Shown here: positions 47,321 through 59,417 of the stretch, piece by piece | How positions within the stretch are numbered: the first letter of the stretch is position 1 | Layout of the letters: every line of letters starts with the position of its first letter | DNA from: Mesorhizobium sp. M1D.F.Ca.ET.043.01.1.1 | GTDB lineage: Bacteria > Pseudomonadota > Alphaproteobacteria > Rhizobiales > Rhizobiaceae | Direction of reading: 5' to 3' | Length of the DNA: 64,000 bases | Assembly: GCF_003952385.1 (NCBI RefSeq) | Contig: NZ_CP034444.1 | Span: forward strand, 2,294,001-2,358,000 | Notes under the pieces: model-generated | The model's input: the letters and a program-made list of their open reading frames with translations, nothing else | Database searches by the model: none | Told to the model about the DNA's origin: nothing | Position numbers and translations under genes: made by a program

Positions 47321-47485
47321 GGTTTTCCCAGTCATTCTAGATGATCCCGTTTCGCGGAGGGCGGCTGCCGCCATTCTCCCTTAGCTTTCGTCACATTCAG
47401 GTTCTATGTTGCAGTCGCGAACGCTGCCGGAAGCCATCGCTTGCCGACAAGCCTCCAGGCAGCGCCAGTGTCAAGGGCAGCATAT

Positions 47486-47514
47486 GGACCCAATCGATCC
47501 CAAGCGATTGGTCC
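47486..47514. promoter_or_regulatory. Inverted repeat upstream of zwf
   Basis: GGACCCAATCG and CGATTGGTCC form an inverted repeat (one bulged base) with an 8-base spacer, about 100 bases upstream of the zwf ATG. It may be an operator or a leader hairpin. Confidence 0.4.
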
Positions 47515-47541
47515 TGCATGCGACACCAAGGCACTGGACGA

Positions 47542-47557
47542 TTTAAATCGATTAGAA
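47542..47557. promoter_or_regulatory. LacI/RpiR-type palindrome upstream of zwf
   Basis: TTTAAATCGATTAGAA is a 16-base imperfect palindrome centred on CG (6 of 8 positions pair), 45 bases upstream of the zwf start. The central ATCGAT with A/T-rich arms is the usual form of LacI-type operators. The regulator is not in this window. Confidence 0.4.
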
Positions 47558-47602
47558 TATATCAGCCCCGCTACCGGCGTGCGGCATCAAACCGGACTGA
47601 CC

Positions 47603-49053
<1,451 letters not shown>

Positions 49054-49072
<19 letters not shown>

Positions 49073-49770
49073 ACGGCGCCGCCTACGCCTGGAACGGCTT
49101 TGCCGACCGCCAGCAGCTGGCGGCGGCGCTTGCCGGCCACGTCGCCTCCCGGTTGACCAAGGCGATCGCCGAGCGCGGCACGGCACTGCTCGCCGTATCC
49201 GGCGGCACGACCCCGGCAAAATTCTTCGCCGCGCTGTCCGCCATACCGATCGCCTGGGACAAGGTCACGGTGACGCTGGTCGACGAGCGTTTCGTGCCGC
49301 CCAGCTCGCCGCGCTCGAATGCCGGGCTTGTGGCGGCCAACCTGCTCCAGAACCAGGCGGCGGCAGCGCGCTTCGTGCCGCTCTATCACGAGGCGGCGAG
49401 CATCGAGGACGCAGCCGCCTCGGACAGCGAGGCCCTGCGGTCGCTGACCTGGCCGCTGGACGTCGTGGTGCTCGGCATGGGCGGCGACGGCCACACGGCC
49501 TCGTTCTTTCCCGATGCCGGCAACCTCGCTGAATTGCTCGACCCGTCCTCGCAGCGGATCGTGCTGCCGGTGCACGCGCCGAGCGGCGGCGAGCCGCGGT
49601 TGACGCTGTCGATGGCGCGGATCGTTGCCGCCGGCTTCATCGCGCTCCACATCGAGGGCGAGGACAAGCGCAGCGCCTTCGACGGCGCGATGGGAGCAGG
49701 CGCAAAAAAGCCGATCCGCGAAGTGCTGGAGGCAGCACCGATACCGGTAGAGGTGTTCTGGGCACCCTGA
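49054..49770 (+). CDS. pgl: 6-phosphogluconolactonase
   Basis: The 238-residue protein has [27 protein letters not shown] and [15 protein letters not shown], the conserved blocks of DevB-type 6-phosphogluconolactonase. It hydrolyses the product of Zwf. Its ATG lies 19 bases inside zwf, so translation is coupled. Confidence 0.93.
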
Positions 49771-49834
49771 TTTCACGAAGAAGATGCCCCGGAGGCTGTG
49801 GGAGGACGTTTTCCGGGGCTCGAAAGGACCGACC

Positions 49835-51658
49835 ATGACAGCCAGACGCGACATCGAAGCCATCACCGAACGCATCCGCCAGCGCTCGAAAGCCGGCCGC
49901 GAGGCCTATCTCGGCCGCATCGCGGAGGCATCAGGCCGCGCCGCCAACCGCGCGGTGCTCTCCTGCGGCAACCTGGCTCACGGCTTTGCCGTCTGCAGCC
50001 CGTCGGAGAAGGTCGCGCTCGGCGGCGACCGCGTGGCCAACCTCGGCATCATCACCTCCTACAACGACATGCTGTCGGCGCATCAGCCCTTCGAGACCTA
50101 TCCGGCGCTGATCAAGGAGGCGGCGCGCGAGGCCGGCGGCATCGCCCAGGTCGCCGGCGGCGTGCCGGCGATGTGCGACGGCGTCACCCAGGGCCAGCCA
50201 GGCATGGAACTGTCGCTGTTCTCGCGCGACGTGATCGCCATGGCGGCGGCGATCGGCCTCTCGCACAACATGTTCGATGCCGCCGTCTTTCTCGGCGTCT
50301 GCGACAAGATCGTGCCGGGGCTGGTGATCGCGGCGCTCACCTTCGGCCACCTGCCGGCCGTCTTCATCCCTGCCGGACCGATGACGTCGGGCCTGCCTAA
50401 CGACGAGAAGGCCAAGGTCCGCCAACTCTATGCCGAGGGCAAGGCGGGCCGCGCCGAATTGCTTGAGGCCGAGTCCAAATCCTACCACGGGCCGGGTACC
50501 TGCACCTTCTACGGCACGGCCAACTCCAACCAGATGCTGATGGAGATCATGGGCCTGCACACGCCGGGCGCCTCCTTCGTCAATCCGGGCACGCCGCTGC
50601 GCGACGCGCTGACGAGGGAAGCGGCCAAGCGGGCGCTGGCCATCACCGCGCTCGGCAACGCCTATACGCCGGTCGGGCGCATGATCGACGAGCGCTCGAT
50701 CGTCAACGGCGTGGTCGGCCTGCACGCCACCGGCGGCTCGACCAACCACACCATCCATCTGATCGCGATGGCCGCGGCGGCCGGCATTTCGCTTACCTGG
50801 CAGGACATTTCCGACCTTTCGGAAGCGGTGCCGCTGCTGGCGCGCGTCTATCCGAACGGCCTTGCCGACGTGAACCATTTCCACGCCGCCGGCGGGCTCG
50901 GCTTCCTGATCCGCGAGCTGCTCGACGAAGGCATCCTGCACGAGGACGTGCAGACGGTGTGGGGCGAAGGCCTGCGGCCCTATGCGGTCGAGGCCAGGCT
51001 CGGCGCCGACGGCAGCGTCGTGCGCGAGGCAGCGCCGCAGGAGAGCGGCGACGAGAAAGTGCTGGCGCCGTTCGCGAACGCGTTCCAGCCGACGGGCGGC
51101 CTGAAGGTGCTTGGCGGCAATCTCGGCCATGCCGTCATCAAGACCTCGGCCGTCAAGCCCGAACGGCGCGTCATCGAGGCGCCGGCCAAGGTGTTCGACA
51201 GCCAGCAGGGGCTGAACGACGCCTTCAAGGCCGGCACGCTCACCGGCGATTTCGTCGCGGTCATCCGCTTCCAGGGCCCGAAGGCCAACGGCATGCCCGA
51301 ACTGCACAAGCTGACCACCGTGCTCGGCATCCTGCAGGACCGCGGCCAGCGCGTCGCGCTGGTGACGGACGGGCGCATGTCGGGCGCTTCCGGCAAGGTG
51401 CCGGCGGCGATCCATGTGACGCCGGAAGCGGTCGAGGACGGACCGATCGCCAGGATCCACGACGGCGACATCATCCGCCTCGACGCCGACGCCGGCACGC
51501 TGGAGGTGCTGGTGCCGGGAACGGAATTCGCGCTGCGACGCGCGGCCGATGCCGATCTCATCGGCAACGAGTTCGGCTTCGGCCGCGAGCTGTTCGCCGG
51601 CTTCCGGCAACTGGTCGGCCGCGCCGACCACGGCGCCGCCGCCTTCGCAAACGCGTGA
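49835..51658 (+). CDS. edd: 6-phosphogluconate dehydratase
   Basis: The 607-residue protein is a full-length Edd of the IlvD/Edd family. It has an Fe-S cluster ligand in [21 protein letters not shown] and another in [21 protein letters not shown], and ends with [18 protein letters not shown]. It makes 2-keto-3-deoxy-6-phosphogluconate in the Entner-Doudoroff pathway. The ATG at 49835 follows GAAAGGACC; the frame start at 49784 is not used. It is 64 bases after pgl. Confidence 0.94.
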   Translation: MTARRDIEAITERIRQRSKAGREAYLGRIAEASGRAANRAVLSCGNLAHGFAVCSPSEKVALGGDRVANLGIITSYNDMLSAHQPFETYPALIKEAAREAGGIAQVAGGVPAMCDGVTQGQPGMELSLFSRDVIAMAAAIGLSHNMFDAAVFLGVCDKIVPGLVIAALTFGHLPAVFIPAGPMTSGLPNDEKAKVRQLYAEGKAGRAELLEAESKSYHGPGTCTFYGTANSNQMLMEIMGLHTPGASFVNPGTPLRDALTREAAKRALAITALGNAYTPVGRMIDERSIVNGVVGLHATGGSTNHTIHLIAMAAAAGISLTWQDISDLSEAVPLLARVYPNGLADVNHFHAAGGLGFLIRELLDEGILHEDVQTVWGEGLRPYAVEARLGADGSVVREAAPQESGDEKVLAPFANAFQPTGGLKVLGGNLGHAVIKTSAVKPERRVIEAPAKVFDSQQGLNDAFKAGTLTGDFVAVIRFQGPKANGMPELHKLTTVLGILQDRGQRVALVTDGRMSGASGKVPAAIHVTPEAVEDGPIARIHDGDIIRLDADAGTLEVLVPGTEFALRRAADADLIGNEFGFGRELFAGFRQLVGRADHGAAAFANA

Positions 51659-51678
51659 GCCAGAAATCCCATCCATGA

Positions 51679-51704
51679 AAAAGGGCGGCCCAGCCGCCCT
51701 TTTT
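51679..51704. terminator. Bidirectional terminator between edd and VWA gene
   Basis: AAAAGGGCGGC pairs with GCCGCCCTTTT around CCA, with six T after it on the plus strand and a run of A before it. It ends the zwf operon and also the convergent VWA gene. Confidence 0.88.
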
Positions 51705-51723
51705 TGCATTCCTGCAAGCTGAC

Positions 51724-53385
51724 CTACTGAACGGTGATCTCGGTCCGCTCGCCGGCCTTCACAGTCACCGGCATTTCCTTGTCCTGGCCCTGGTCGGGGG
51801 CGTGACGCACGACGACATAGTCGCCGGCGGGGATCGTCTGCTGCCAGCTGTCGCCATAGGTCAGACCGAGCGACTTGCGCTTGCCTTCGATGTCCTTCTT
51901 CGACGAGAACACCTCGATCGAATAGGCGCCGGGCGCCGACATCGCCAGAACGCCGGCATCGAGCGTGACCTTGATGTCCTGGTTGTCACCGGCCTTGATG
52001 CTGAAGGGCTGCTCGACGACGGCGATATCGAATGTGGTGAGCGCGACATAGTCATCCGGCGGAAGCCAGAACTTGCTGTCCGGACCATAGGAGTGCTCGA
52101 CGCTCTCGCGCGAGCCGTCGATCTTCTTCCTGGCCTTGACGATCTCGAAACCGATGCCGGAATTGTCGGCCTTGTCGCCGCCGGCGGAGTAGTAGGCGTT
52201 AAGCACGGCATGGCCGACGCCGACGACGACGTCTTTCTCGACGGTCTGACCTGCGGCGAGCTGGATGGTCTCGGTCACCGTGCCGGCGCCGATCTGCACC
52301 GTCACCTTCTGCTCGCCTGCCGGCACGGTCGCCTTGGCGTCGCCATAGTGAGTGGTGCTGCCGCCGGAATAGGCGAAGTCGACACGCGCCTCGCCGCTGA
52401 TCTCCGAGCCTTGGCTGGCATGCGGGTGGATGACCAAGGTGCCGGCGTTCAGCGTGAACAGCGGGCTGTAGGTCTGGCCGGCCTCGATCTTGATCTTCTG
52501 CTCGCTCCTTGCCTCGTCGGCGCGACCGACGACGATATAGTCGCCTGGCTCCAGATTGGTCTTCAGCTCGCCGTATTCGGTCATGACCTGATCGCCGCGC
52601 GTGCCGTCGGCAGCGGCCTTGTAGATCTCCCAGGCATTGCTGTCGGTGATCGGGTCGCCGCCTTCGGCCATGACTACGCTCGGCGTGAAATTGAATTCAG
52701 GCTTGGCGGGTTCGGGCGCAGGCGCCGGCGCGGGGGCCGGAGCGGGTTCAGGCGCGGGCGCCGGCGCAGCGACGGTCTCGACCAGCGCTTGCTGCAGCGC
52801 CTTCTCGTCGGAGGCCTGGATGTATTTGCCGCCGGTGTTTTCGGCAAGGCAGGCGATCTGCTTGCCTTCATCGGCGGTCAGGCCGAAGCCGACGACGTCG
52901 GCGGTGAAGTCGACGCCGGTTTCCTTCAGCTCCTTGCCGAGCGCGCACGGATCGCCGCCGCAGGTCTCCAGCCCGTCGGTGATGAGGACGACGGTGGCCT
53001 TGTCCTCGGTGTATTTGAGCGCTTCCGCCGCCTGCTTGACGGCCGCCGTCAGCGGCGTCTTGCCCAGGAACTTCATGCTGTCCGCGGCGGCCGAAATCGC
53101 GCTCGCCGAACCAGCCTGCGGCGGCACGATCAGCTCGATGTCCTCGCAGCTGCCTTTCTGGCGATGGCCATAGGCCATGAAGCCGATCTCGTCATCGGCC
53201 GGCACCGATTGCAGCACGGTGCGCAGCGATTCGCGCGCGATCTCGAGCTTCGGCCTGCCGTCGATCTGGGCCCACATGGAGCCGGATGCATCGAGAATGA
53301 TGATGACCTTGTTGGCGGCAAAGCCAAACGTGGTCGTCGACAAAAGGAGGATCGCCGCAGCGACGCTCCGTGCCAGTCCCGCCAT
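51724..53385 (-). CDS. Secreted von Willebrand factor type A domain protein
   Basis: The 553-residue protein has a signal peptide (SVAAAILLLSTTTFGFAANK). A VWA domain (about 25-190) follows with a full MIDAS set: DASGSMW, the Thr of KTPLTAA, and ITDGLETCGGDPC. After a Pro/Ala linker (about 210-235), several beta-rich repeats of about 90 residues follow, each with an (E/A)G(D/E)Y(I/V)V-like core. The ATG at 53385 is preceded by CAGGAGA. The protein is likely a periplasmic or surface metal-dependent binding protein. It ends at the shared terminator with edd. Confidence 0.8.
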   Translation of the reverse strand: MAGLARSVAAAILLLSTTTFGFAANKVIIILDASGSMWAQIDGRPKLEIARESLRTVLQSVPADDEIGFMAYGHRQKGSCEDIELIVPPQAGSASAISAAADSMKFLGKTPLTAAVKQAAEALKYTEDKATVVLITDGLETCGGDPCALGKELKETGVDFTADVVGFGLTADEGKQIACLAENTGGKYIQASDEKALQQALVETVAAPAPAPEPAPAPAPAPAPEPAKPEFNFTPSVVMAEGGDPITDSNAWEIYKAAADGTRGDQVMTEYGELKTNLEPGDYIVVGRADEARSEQKIKIEAGQTYSPLFTLNAGTLVIHPHASQGSEISGEARVDFAYSGGSTTHYGDAKATVPAGEQKVTVQIGAGTVTETIQLAAGQTVEKDVVVGVGHAVLNAYYSAGGDKADNSGIGFEIVKARKKIDGSRESVEHSYGPDSKFWLPPDDYVALTTFDIAVVEQPFSIKAGDNQDIKVTLDAGVLAMSAPGAYSIEVFSSKKDIEGKRKSLGLTYGDSWQQTIPAGDYVVVRHAPDQGQDKEMPVTVKAGERTEITVQ

Positions 53386-53472
53386 GAAAATCTCCTGAGT
53401 GAGCCCCCTGTCCGCGTCGAGAAAGCTATTTGAGGCGGCCTTTGGAGACAAGCCCGATGGCAGCAAAGCCGT

Positions 53473-54471
53473 TCAGTATGTGGTGCGGCGCTCTTCCGAC
53501 GGCGGACGGCCGAACTGCAGCCGGTAGCTCTGCGCGAAATAGGAGTGCGACGTGAAGCCGGTGGCGATCGCCACGTCGAGGATCGGCATGTTGGTCTGGC
53601 GCAGCAGTTCGCGCGCCCGCTCGAGTCTGAGCCGCATGTAATAGCGGCCGGGCGTGACGCTGAGGTGGCGCAGGAACAGGCGTTCGACCTGGCGCACCGA
53701 CAGGCCCGCCGACTTGGCGAGTTGCACAGCCGACAAAGGCTCGTCGAGATGGTCGGCCATCAGTTCGACGATGCGCCTGAGCTTCTCCGACTTGCCGGTG
53801 AGATCCCGCTCGGGGCCGACGCGCTGGCGGTCGCCGGCCGAGCGGATGCGCTCGTGCTGGAACTGGTTGGCGACGCCGTTGGCGAGGTTGGAACCGAAAT
53901 CGCCGCGCACGATCTCGAGCATCAGGTCGATCGAGGTGGTGCCGCCGGCGCAGGTGTAGCGCTTGCGGTCGATCTCGAAGACGTTGCCGGTGCAATTGAT
54001 ATCGGGAAAGCGCTCCATGAAGCCGGCGCGGTTCTCCCAGTGGATGGTGCAGCGATAGCCGTCGAGCTGGCCGGCCTCGGCGAGCAGGTAGGAGCCGACC
54101 GACAGCGCGCCGAGCGCGTTGCCGCGCCGGCCCCAGCTGCGCAGCGCCGCCAGCACCTTGCTCTTGCCGGGAAATTCGGTGGTCAGCCCGACCGAAACGA
54201 ACAGGATGTCGACCGGCGGCATGTCGGCGACGGAATAGTCGATCTTCAGCGGCAAGCCATTGGAGGCCATGACCGCGTCGCCATCCGCCGAAATCGTCGT
54301 CCAGCCGTAGAAGTCGCGGCCGAGCAGGCGGTTGGCCGAGCGGAAGCAGTCGATCGCCGCGGCCAGCGAGAACATCGAGAACTTGTCGACCAGCAGGAAA
54401 CCGAACTGCCGACCACCCTGAACGGGATCGCCCATGACCGGCCGTTCAACAGGAGCAGTAAGGTTCGGCAA
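53473..54471 (-). CDS. GlxA-family AraC-type regulator
   Basis: The 332-residue protein has an N-terminal DJ-1/PfpI-like domain (about 20-190; ALSVGSYLLAEAGQLDGYRCTIHW) and a C-terminal AraC helix-turn-helix pair (about 235-330; LAKSAGLSVRQVERLFLRHLSVTP and DVAIATGFTSHSYFAQSYRLQFG). This is the GlxA/GbdR layout, linked elsewhere to choline, carnitine or glycine-betaine use. The inducer cannot be told here. It is 16 bases after folD on the same strand. Confidence 0.85.
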   Translation of the reverse strand: MPNLTAPVERPVMGDPVQGGRQFGFLLVDKFSMFSLAAAIDCFRSANRLLGRDFYGWTTISADGDAVMASNGLPLKIDYSVADMPPVDILFVSVGLTTEFPGKSKVLAALRSWGRRGNALGALSVGSYLLAEAGQLDGYRCTIHWENRAGFMERFPDINCTGNVFEIDRKRYTCAGGTTSIDLMLEIVRGDFGSNLANGVANQFQHERIRSAGDRQRVGPERDLTGKSEKLRRIVELMADHLDEPLSAVQLAKSAGLSVRQVERLFLRHLSVTPGRYYMRLRLERARELLRQTNMPILDVAIATGFTSHSYFAQSYRLQFGRPPSEERRTTY

Positions 54472-54487
54472 GGATGCTGCTTTCTGA

Positions 54488-55390
54488 TCAGAAGGACGGC
54501 CGCTTCAATCCGGCCGCGAGGTAGGCGGAAGCTACAGTGTTGGCCATCAGCATGGCAATGGTCATCGGCCCGACGCCGCCGGGGACCGGCGTGATGGCGC
54601 CGGCGACCTTGGCCGCCTCGGCATAGGCGACGTCGCCGACCAGCCGCGACTTGCCTTCGCCCTTCTCCGGCGCCGGGATGCGGTTGATGCCGACATCGAT
54701 GACGGTGGCGCCAGGCTTCACCCAATCGCCCTTGACCATTTCCGGGCGGCCGACGGCGGCGACCAGGATATCGGCGGTGCGCGCCAGCGCCGGCAGGTCC
54801 TTGGTGCGGCTATGCGCGATGGTGACGGTGCAGTTGGCGGCGAGCAGCAGATTGGCCATCGGCTTGCCGACGATGTTGGAGCGGCCGACTACGACGGCAT
54901 TGAGGCCGGAAAGGTCCTTGCCGCGCACGCGCTCGATCAGCAGCATGGAGCCCGCGGGCGTGCAGGGCACGAAGGCAGTCTCCAGCTCGCCGGTGCCAAG
55001 CTTGCCGACATTGATGAAATGGAAGCCGTCGACATCCTTCTCCGGCGCGATCGTCTGGATGACCTTACCGGAATCGATATGCCCGGGAAGCGGCAGCTGC
55101 ACGAGGATGCCGTGGATCGACGGATCGGCGTTGAGGTCGCCGATGATCTTCAGCAGCTCCGCCTCGGAGATCTCGGCCGGCAGCGTGTGCTGGAGCGAAT
55201 GGAACCCGCATTCCTTCGCCGTACGCGATTTCGAGGCGACATAGACCTGGCTCGCCGGATCCTCGCCGACGATCACTACGGCAAGGCCAGGCTTTGTCGC
55301 GCCCCGGGCCGACAGTTCGGCGGTCAGCGCCTTAACCTTTTGAACCACGTCTTCGGCGACACTCTTTCCTTCGATCACTTCAGCCATCAT
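54488..55390 (-). CDS. folD: Bifunctional methylenetetrahydrofolate dehydrogenase/cyclohydrolase
   Basis: The 300-residue enzyme has the active-site [13 protein letters not shown] (Tyr and catalytic Lys), the QLPLPGHID loop, NAD(P)-binding [18 protein letters not shown], and [15 protein letters not shown]. It interconverts 5,10-methylene- and 10-formyl-tetrahydrofolate. It lies upstream of the GlxA-type regulator gene. Confidence 0.93.
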   Translation of the reverse strand: MMAEVIEGKSVAEDVVQKVKALTAELSARGATKPGLAVVIVGEDPASQVYVASKSRTAKECGFHSLQHTLPAEISEAELLKIIGDLNADPSIHGILVQLPLPGHIDSGKVIQTIAPEKDVDGFHFINVGKLGTGELETAFVPCTPAGSMLLIERVRGKDLSGLNAVVVGRSNIVGKPMANLLLAANCTVTIAHSRTKDLPALARTADILVAAVGRPEMVKGDWVKPGATVIDVGINRIPAPEKGEGKSRLVGDVAYAEAAKVAGAITPVPGGVGPMTIAMLMANTVASAYLAAGLKRPSF

Positions 55391-55603
55391 TCACCTTCAG
55401 CACTGTTCCGGGCCGCGCTCACGCACAGCCTGATCCTCGATACAGCATCGCGACACGCCAGGCGCCAAGCGCGCGCGGTCGAATGCCGCGCGGCATTTTC
55501 ACGAAAATTCGACCGGGCAATCCCGTCAAAACGTCGTCGAATGCCGTAAACCCGAAACCGGCCGCTTTTATCGAAGGGCCGCTTTTACGGAAGATGGGGC
55601 GTT

Positions 55604-57922
55604 TTAGAAATAGCGGCGGCGCGTGCGGCTTTCGGTCAGGTCGCGCACCGCCTCGCGAAACTCGCGCAGGCTGGCCCGGAGCTCGTCGACCTGACTCTGG
55701 TCGGCGGAGGGTTCGCGCACCTCGGCGATCGGCGGTTGCGAATGGGAAGACCCCGAGGACGAGGCGTACGCGTCGTCGGATGATCCTTCGGACCGCGGAT
55801 GGCCCGGCTGATAGGCATAGGCACGGCTTTGCGCGGGCGATGGCTCGGTGCCGCGCCCGGATATCGGAGCGGCACGTGCGGATTGCTCAGTGCCGGCTCC
55901 GACCGGCTCGTCCGACCTGCGCAGCATGAAATCGCGCAGCGACGAAGCCAGCGATCCGAAGAAGCCAGGCCGGCCCGCATCATCGCCGGCGACAGCCGAT
56001 GGTGTGGACGGTGCAACGTGCGGAGACGCGGGGGGCGGAGGGCTCGGCGGCGCGGCGCGATATGCCCTTTCCTCGAAGATCGGCGCATGCTCTGCGGGCC
56101 TGCGGCGTGAGTGGCTGTCCGCCGCCTCGCGCAGGCTGGCATAGGCCCCGCGCAGCGCGCCAAGGCCGATGCCGGCGAAAAAGCCGGCAAGCAGGCCGGC
56201 CAGCGCCGTTACCGCGCGCGACGGCCCTTTGGCTTCGAGCGGCGGGTAGGCCTCCGAAATCAGGCTGATGTTGGCGGTGTTGATGTCCTTCTGCTCGCCG
56301 GTTTCCTTGGCGCGCAGCAGGAACTGCTCGTAGACCGAGCGCTTGGCGGCGGCCTCGCGCTCGAGCTCGCGCAGCGAAACCAGGTCGTTGTTGACGTCGC
56401 CGCTCTGCACCTTGGCCTGGGCCAGGCGCGAGGCAAGGTCCTGCTCGAGTTGGACGGAGCGCTTCAGATCAACCTGCAGCGAGGACGCGATGCGCTGCAG
56501 TTCGGCGCTGATGCGCTCGCGCGCGCCGGCGAGCTGGGCGTTGAGCGCCTGCAGCTCCGGATGCCGCGGCCCGAACTTGATCGCGGCCCGATCCGCCTCC
56601 TGCTTCAGCGCCGCATATTGCGAGCGCAGCTCGCCCATCGTGTTGGAGTTGATCTCTTCCGGCAAGGTGCCGTTGAGAACCGCATTGACGTTCAGCGCGC
56701 GCGCCGAGGCGGCGCGGGCGTTGAGCTCGAGCGTGCGGGCGCGGGCGACGGAAAGCTGCTCGTTGAGCTTCAGCATCTGGTCGTCGCTGATCAGATGACC
56801 CTGCGCGTCGACAAGGTCGTGCGTGGCCCTGAAATCCTCCACCTTGCGCTCGGCCGCCTCGACGCCCTTGCGCAATTCGTCGAGCCTGGCGGTGAGCTCG
56901 TCGGTGGCGCGGCCCGCCGTGTTGGACTGGATTTCGCTGGATATCTGCTGGAACGCCGTCCTCATGGTGTTGGCGATCAGGGCCGACTTGTCGGGATTCT
57001 GGGTCGTGGCGGCAATCGAGACGACGAAGGTCTTGCCGCTGCGCTCGACGTCCAGGCTTTCCGCCAGGTTGCCGACCGCCAGGGCGCGCCGGCGCGCCTC
57101 GTCGGCAGGGCCTCGCGTATCCTGCCGCGACAGAATCGAGCGGAGCATCGACATCAGGCCGAGGCCGCCCTTTCCCCGACCGTTGAATTCGGGATCATTG
57201 GTGAGGTTGAGGTCGGTGACGACCTTGTTGAGCACCGTGCCCGAAGTAAGAATGCGGACCTGGTTCTCGACGATGGCGAGCGTCGCATCCGAGGCGATCA
57301 CGTTCTGCGTCAGGTCGCGATCGGTGAGCTTGAGGTCGCGCGGGTCGACGATGACCTCGGTGGTGGCCTCATATTTCTTCGGCGTCGACAGCGCGATGGC
57401 GACACCGAGCGCGGCACCAAGGATTGTCGTCGAGAGGATCAGCGCCTTGGAGCGGGTGATGCCACGAACGACCTGCATTGGGTCGATCAGCGGCTTCCAT
57501 TCCTGTGCGTCGGAATCACCCGCCGTCAGCTGCCGGCCTGCATGGCGAGGTTCGCCGTAGCGCGGTTCGAATGCGACAGGCGAAGAATAGGCCTGCGAAG
57601 AATGGTCAGGGGAACGGCCCTCTTCACGCGAACCGGCTTGCGGCACCGTCGTGGCCCAGTCGTCCTCGTCCCGGATCGTTCGCGAAATCGGATCGACCTG
57701 AGGATGATCGTCGGTGCTCGGGGGCTGTAGGTTCGACCGCCCCTCGCGCTCGAAGCGCGCGGCGCGGTGGCGCGCGGCGGCATCCTCGCGCCATGACGGG
57801 TTGGCCTTGTCGCCGATGGAGACCAGCGAGGCGTCGGCGCTGTCCTCGCCGCGCACGGCCTGGCCGAGCGCAAGCAAAGAGCGCTCGCGTCGCCAATCTT
57901 CATGGTTATCCCTGTCGACCAT
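55604..57922 (-). CDS. Wzz/ExoP-type polysaccharide chain-length protein
   Basis: The 772-residue protein has a long cytoplasmic N-terminus (1-158), a membrane helix (about 160-178), a Wzz domain with coiled coils (about 190-560), and a second helix (about 585-606, LAGLLAGFFAGIGLGALRG). A Pro/Ser-rich cytoplasmic tail follows. No Walker-type tyrosine-kinase domain is present, in contrast to full ExoP. It probably controls exopolysaccharide chain length with the Wzx-like protein encoded divergently. The ATG at 57922 starts the coding region. Confidence 0.8.
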   Translation of the reverse strand: MVDRDNHEDWRRERSLLALGQAVRGEDSADASLVSIGDKANPSWREDAAARHRAARFEREGRSNLQPPSTDDHPQVDPISRTIRDEDDWATTVPQAGSREEGRSPDHSSQAYSSPVAFEPRYGEPRHAGRQLTAGDSDAQEWKPLIDPMQVVRGITRSKALILSTTILGAALGVAIALSTPKKYEATTEVIVDPRDLKLTDRDLTQNVIASDATLAIVENQVRILTSGTVLNKVVTDLNLTNDPEFNGRGKGGLGLMSMLRSILSRQDTRGPADEARRRALAVGNLAESLDVERSGKTFVVSIAATTQNPDKSALIANTMRTAFQQISSEIQSNTAGRATDELTARLDELRKGVEAAERKVEDFRATHDLVDAQGHLISDDQMLKLNEQLSVARARTLELNARAASARALNVNAVLNGTLPEEINSNTMGELRSQYAALKQEADRAAIKFGPRHPELQALNAQLAGARERISAELQRIASSLQVDLKRSVQLEQDLASRLAQAKVQSGDVNNDLVSLRELEREAAAKRSVYEQFLLRAKETGEQKDINTANISLISEAYPPLEAKGPSRAVTALAGLLAGFFAGIGLGALRGAYASLREAADSHSRRRPAEHAPIFEERAYRAAPPSPPPPASPHVAPSTPSAVAGDDAGRPGFFGSLASSLRDFMLRRSDEPVGAGTEQSARAAPISGRGTEPSPAQSRAYAYQPGHPRSEGSSDDAYASSSGSSHSQPPIAEVREPSADQSQVDELRASLREFREAVRDLTESRTRRRYF

Positions 57923-58120
57923 GTCCTGGAACTTACTCTCTGGCGGCTTGGGAGCGGCGGTCGGCCAATCGTTAAGTCACGCTAAACAGGCATGGAAAAT
58001 AAAACGTTAATTTCCGGATCCGGGAAATTCAGTTTCTCGCCTCGGTTGCAGCCTCTCCCTGCCGCCAGACCACCGCCAGAACGGCACGTTAAGCTTTCCA
58101 TCTTAGGCTTTGACGGACAC

Positions 58121-59416
58121 ATGACCCAGACCAGCGACATACCGCAAAGGCGGACGCTCGCGCGGATCGGCCACTTTGTGGCCGCGCGCCGGAAGCTGGT
58201 TTTCGACTATGTTTCGGCGATCAGCGGCGCCGGCGGGCGGCTGGTGTTCTCGCTCGCCTATTTCGTGGCTTTGGCCAACACGCTGTCCATCGCCGAATTC
58301 GGCATGTTCGCCACGGCTTCGGCGGCAGGCGTCATGCTGTCGCGCGTGCTTGCCTTCGGCTTCATCTCGGCGCTCTACCGCACGGCGACGATCCGTCCCA
58401 ACCTGATCGGCACCTTCACCGCCGGCTTCCTGTTCCTCGGCGTGATCTCGCTGCCGGTCCTCGCCGCCGCTTCCTACGGCGTCTACCTGATCTTCTTCGC
58501 CGGCACGGTGCCGCTGTCGGTCTTTGCGGCGGTCGTCTTCGCCGAATCGCTGCTGTGGCGGCCGGTCGAAGTGGTGCTGATCGTCAACAACGGCCTCGGC
58601 AAGTTCGGCCGCGCCGCGGTGCTCGCAATCCTGGCGACGGCCCTCAGGACGGTCGGCGCGGTGCTGTTCATGCTTGCCGCCCAGCGCACCATCGGCGTCT
58701 GGTCTTGGTTCTACATCGGCGCCAACGCCGCTTCGCTGATCATCGCGTTCGCCTTCTTCTACCCGCGCCAGCGGCTCAGGCTGCGTACCGAGCTCTATTT
58801 CCGACGGCTCGCCGATTCCGTCTATGTCGCGGGATCGGAGGTGCTGTTCTACCTGCAGATGGAGTTCGACAAGCTTTTGGTGCTGTCGATCGGCGGGCCG
58901 CATCTCGCCGGCATCTACGCCATCATCATGCGGCTGGTCGATCTCACGGCAATTCCGATCCGCACCTTCTCGATGATGCTGGTGCAGCGCATGATGCGTG
59001 CGCCCGAGCTCCTGTCCCGGCTGGCGGTCAAGAGCGGCATCGAAGGCGGCGTGTTCGCTGTCTCGACGCTGGCGCTCCTGTCGCTCGCCATCGTGCTGTA
59101 CTTCTTTCCGAATGCGCTGGGCAGGAACGTCGCCGAGGCAGCGCCCCTGGTGGCGCTGGCCGTCTGCGTGCCGGGCCTGCGCAATCTCGTCGAATACCAG
59201 GCCGAGCTTCTGTTCGCGCGCGGCCAGACCGCTGTGCGGGCGATCAATCTCGGGCTGCTCGCCGGCCTGAAAGCGGTGCTGCTGACCTATGTACTGACGA
59301 CGATCCCCGACACACCCGATCTGGTGCTGTCGCTCAACATCGTCTTCCTGCTGCTCTATCTTGCCTCGATGTTTCTCACCTATTCGGCGATGCGGCGGCC
59401 GGCGAAGGCGATCTGA
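58121..59416 (+). CDS. Wzx-like polysaccharide flippase
   Basis: The 431-residue protein has 12 or so membrane helices in the MATE/MVF-like pattern (AGGRLVFSLAYFVALANTLSIAEFGMFATA at the start). It would move lipid-linked repeat units across the inner membrane. The ATG at 58121 (MTQTSDIPQRR) was chosen because the upstream 43 codons of the frame do not resemble protein. It is divergent from the Wzz gene and convergent, 1 base apart, with a glycosyltransferase gene. Confidence 0.78.
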   Translation: MTQTSDIPQRRTLARIGHFVAARRKLVFDYVSAISGAGGRLVFSLAYFVALANTLSIAEFGMFATASAAGVMLSRVLAFGFISALYRTATIRPNLIGTFTAGFLFLGVISLPVLAAASYGVYLIFFAGTVPLSVFAAVVFAESLLWRPVEVVLIVNNGLGKFGRAAVLAILATALRTVGAVLFMLAAQRTIGVWSWFYIGANAASLIIAFAFFYPRQRLRLRTELYFRRLADSVYVAGSEVLFYLQMEFDKLLVLSIGGPHLAGIYAIIMRLVDLTAIPIRTFSMMLVQRMMRAPELLSRLAVKSGIEGGVFAVSTLALLSLAIVLYFFPNALGRNVAEAAPLVALAVCVPGLRNLVEYQAELLFARGQTAVRAINLGLLAGLKAVLLTYVLTTIPDTPDLVLSLNIVFLLLYLASMFLTYSAMRRPAKAI

Positions 59417-59417
59417 T

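Noticed and set aside
49931..51709. 592-codon minus-strand frame opposite edd
   Set aside because: Antisense shadow of a clear Edd gene; no ribosome-binding site or recognised domain.
51802..53433. 543-codon plus-strand frame opposite the VWA gene
   Set aside because: Shadow frame; the minus-strand gene has signal peptide, MIDAS motif and start site.
56111..57730. 539-codon plus-strand frame opposite the Wzz/ExoP-like gene
   Set aside because: Shadow frame with low-complexity Arg/Leu/Gly sequence.
57960..58020. TTAA-N7-TAAA near the Wzz start, considered as a CtrA box
   Set aside because: Only a partial match; such sequences are expected by chance in A/T-rich promoters.
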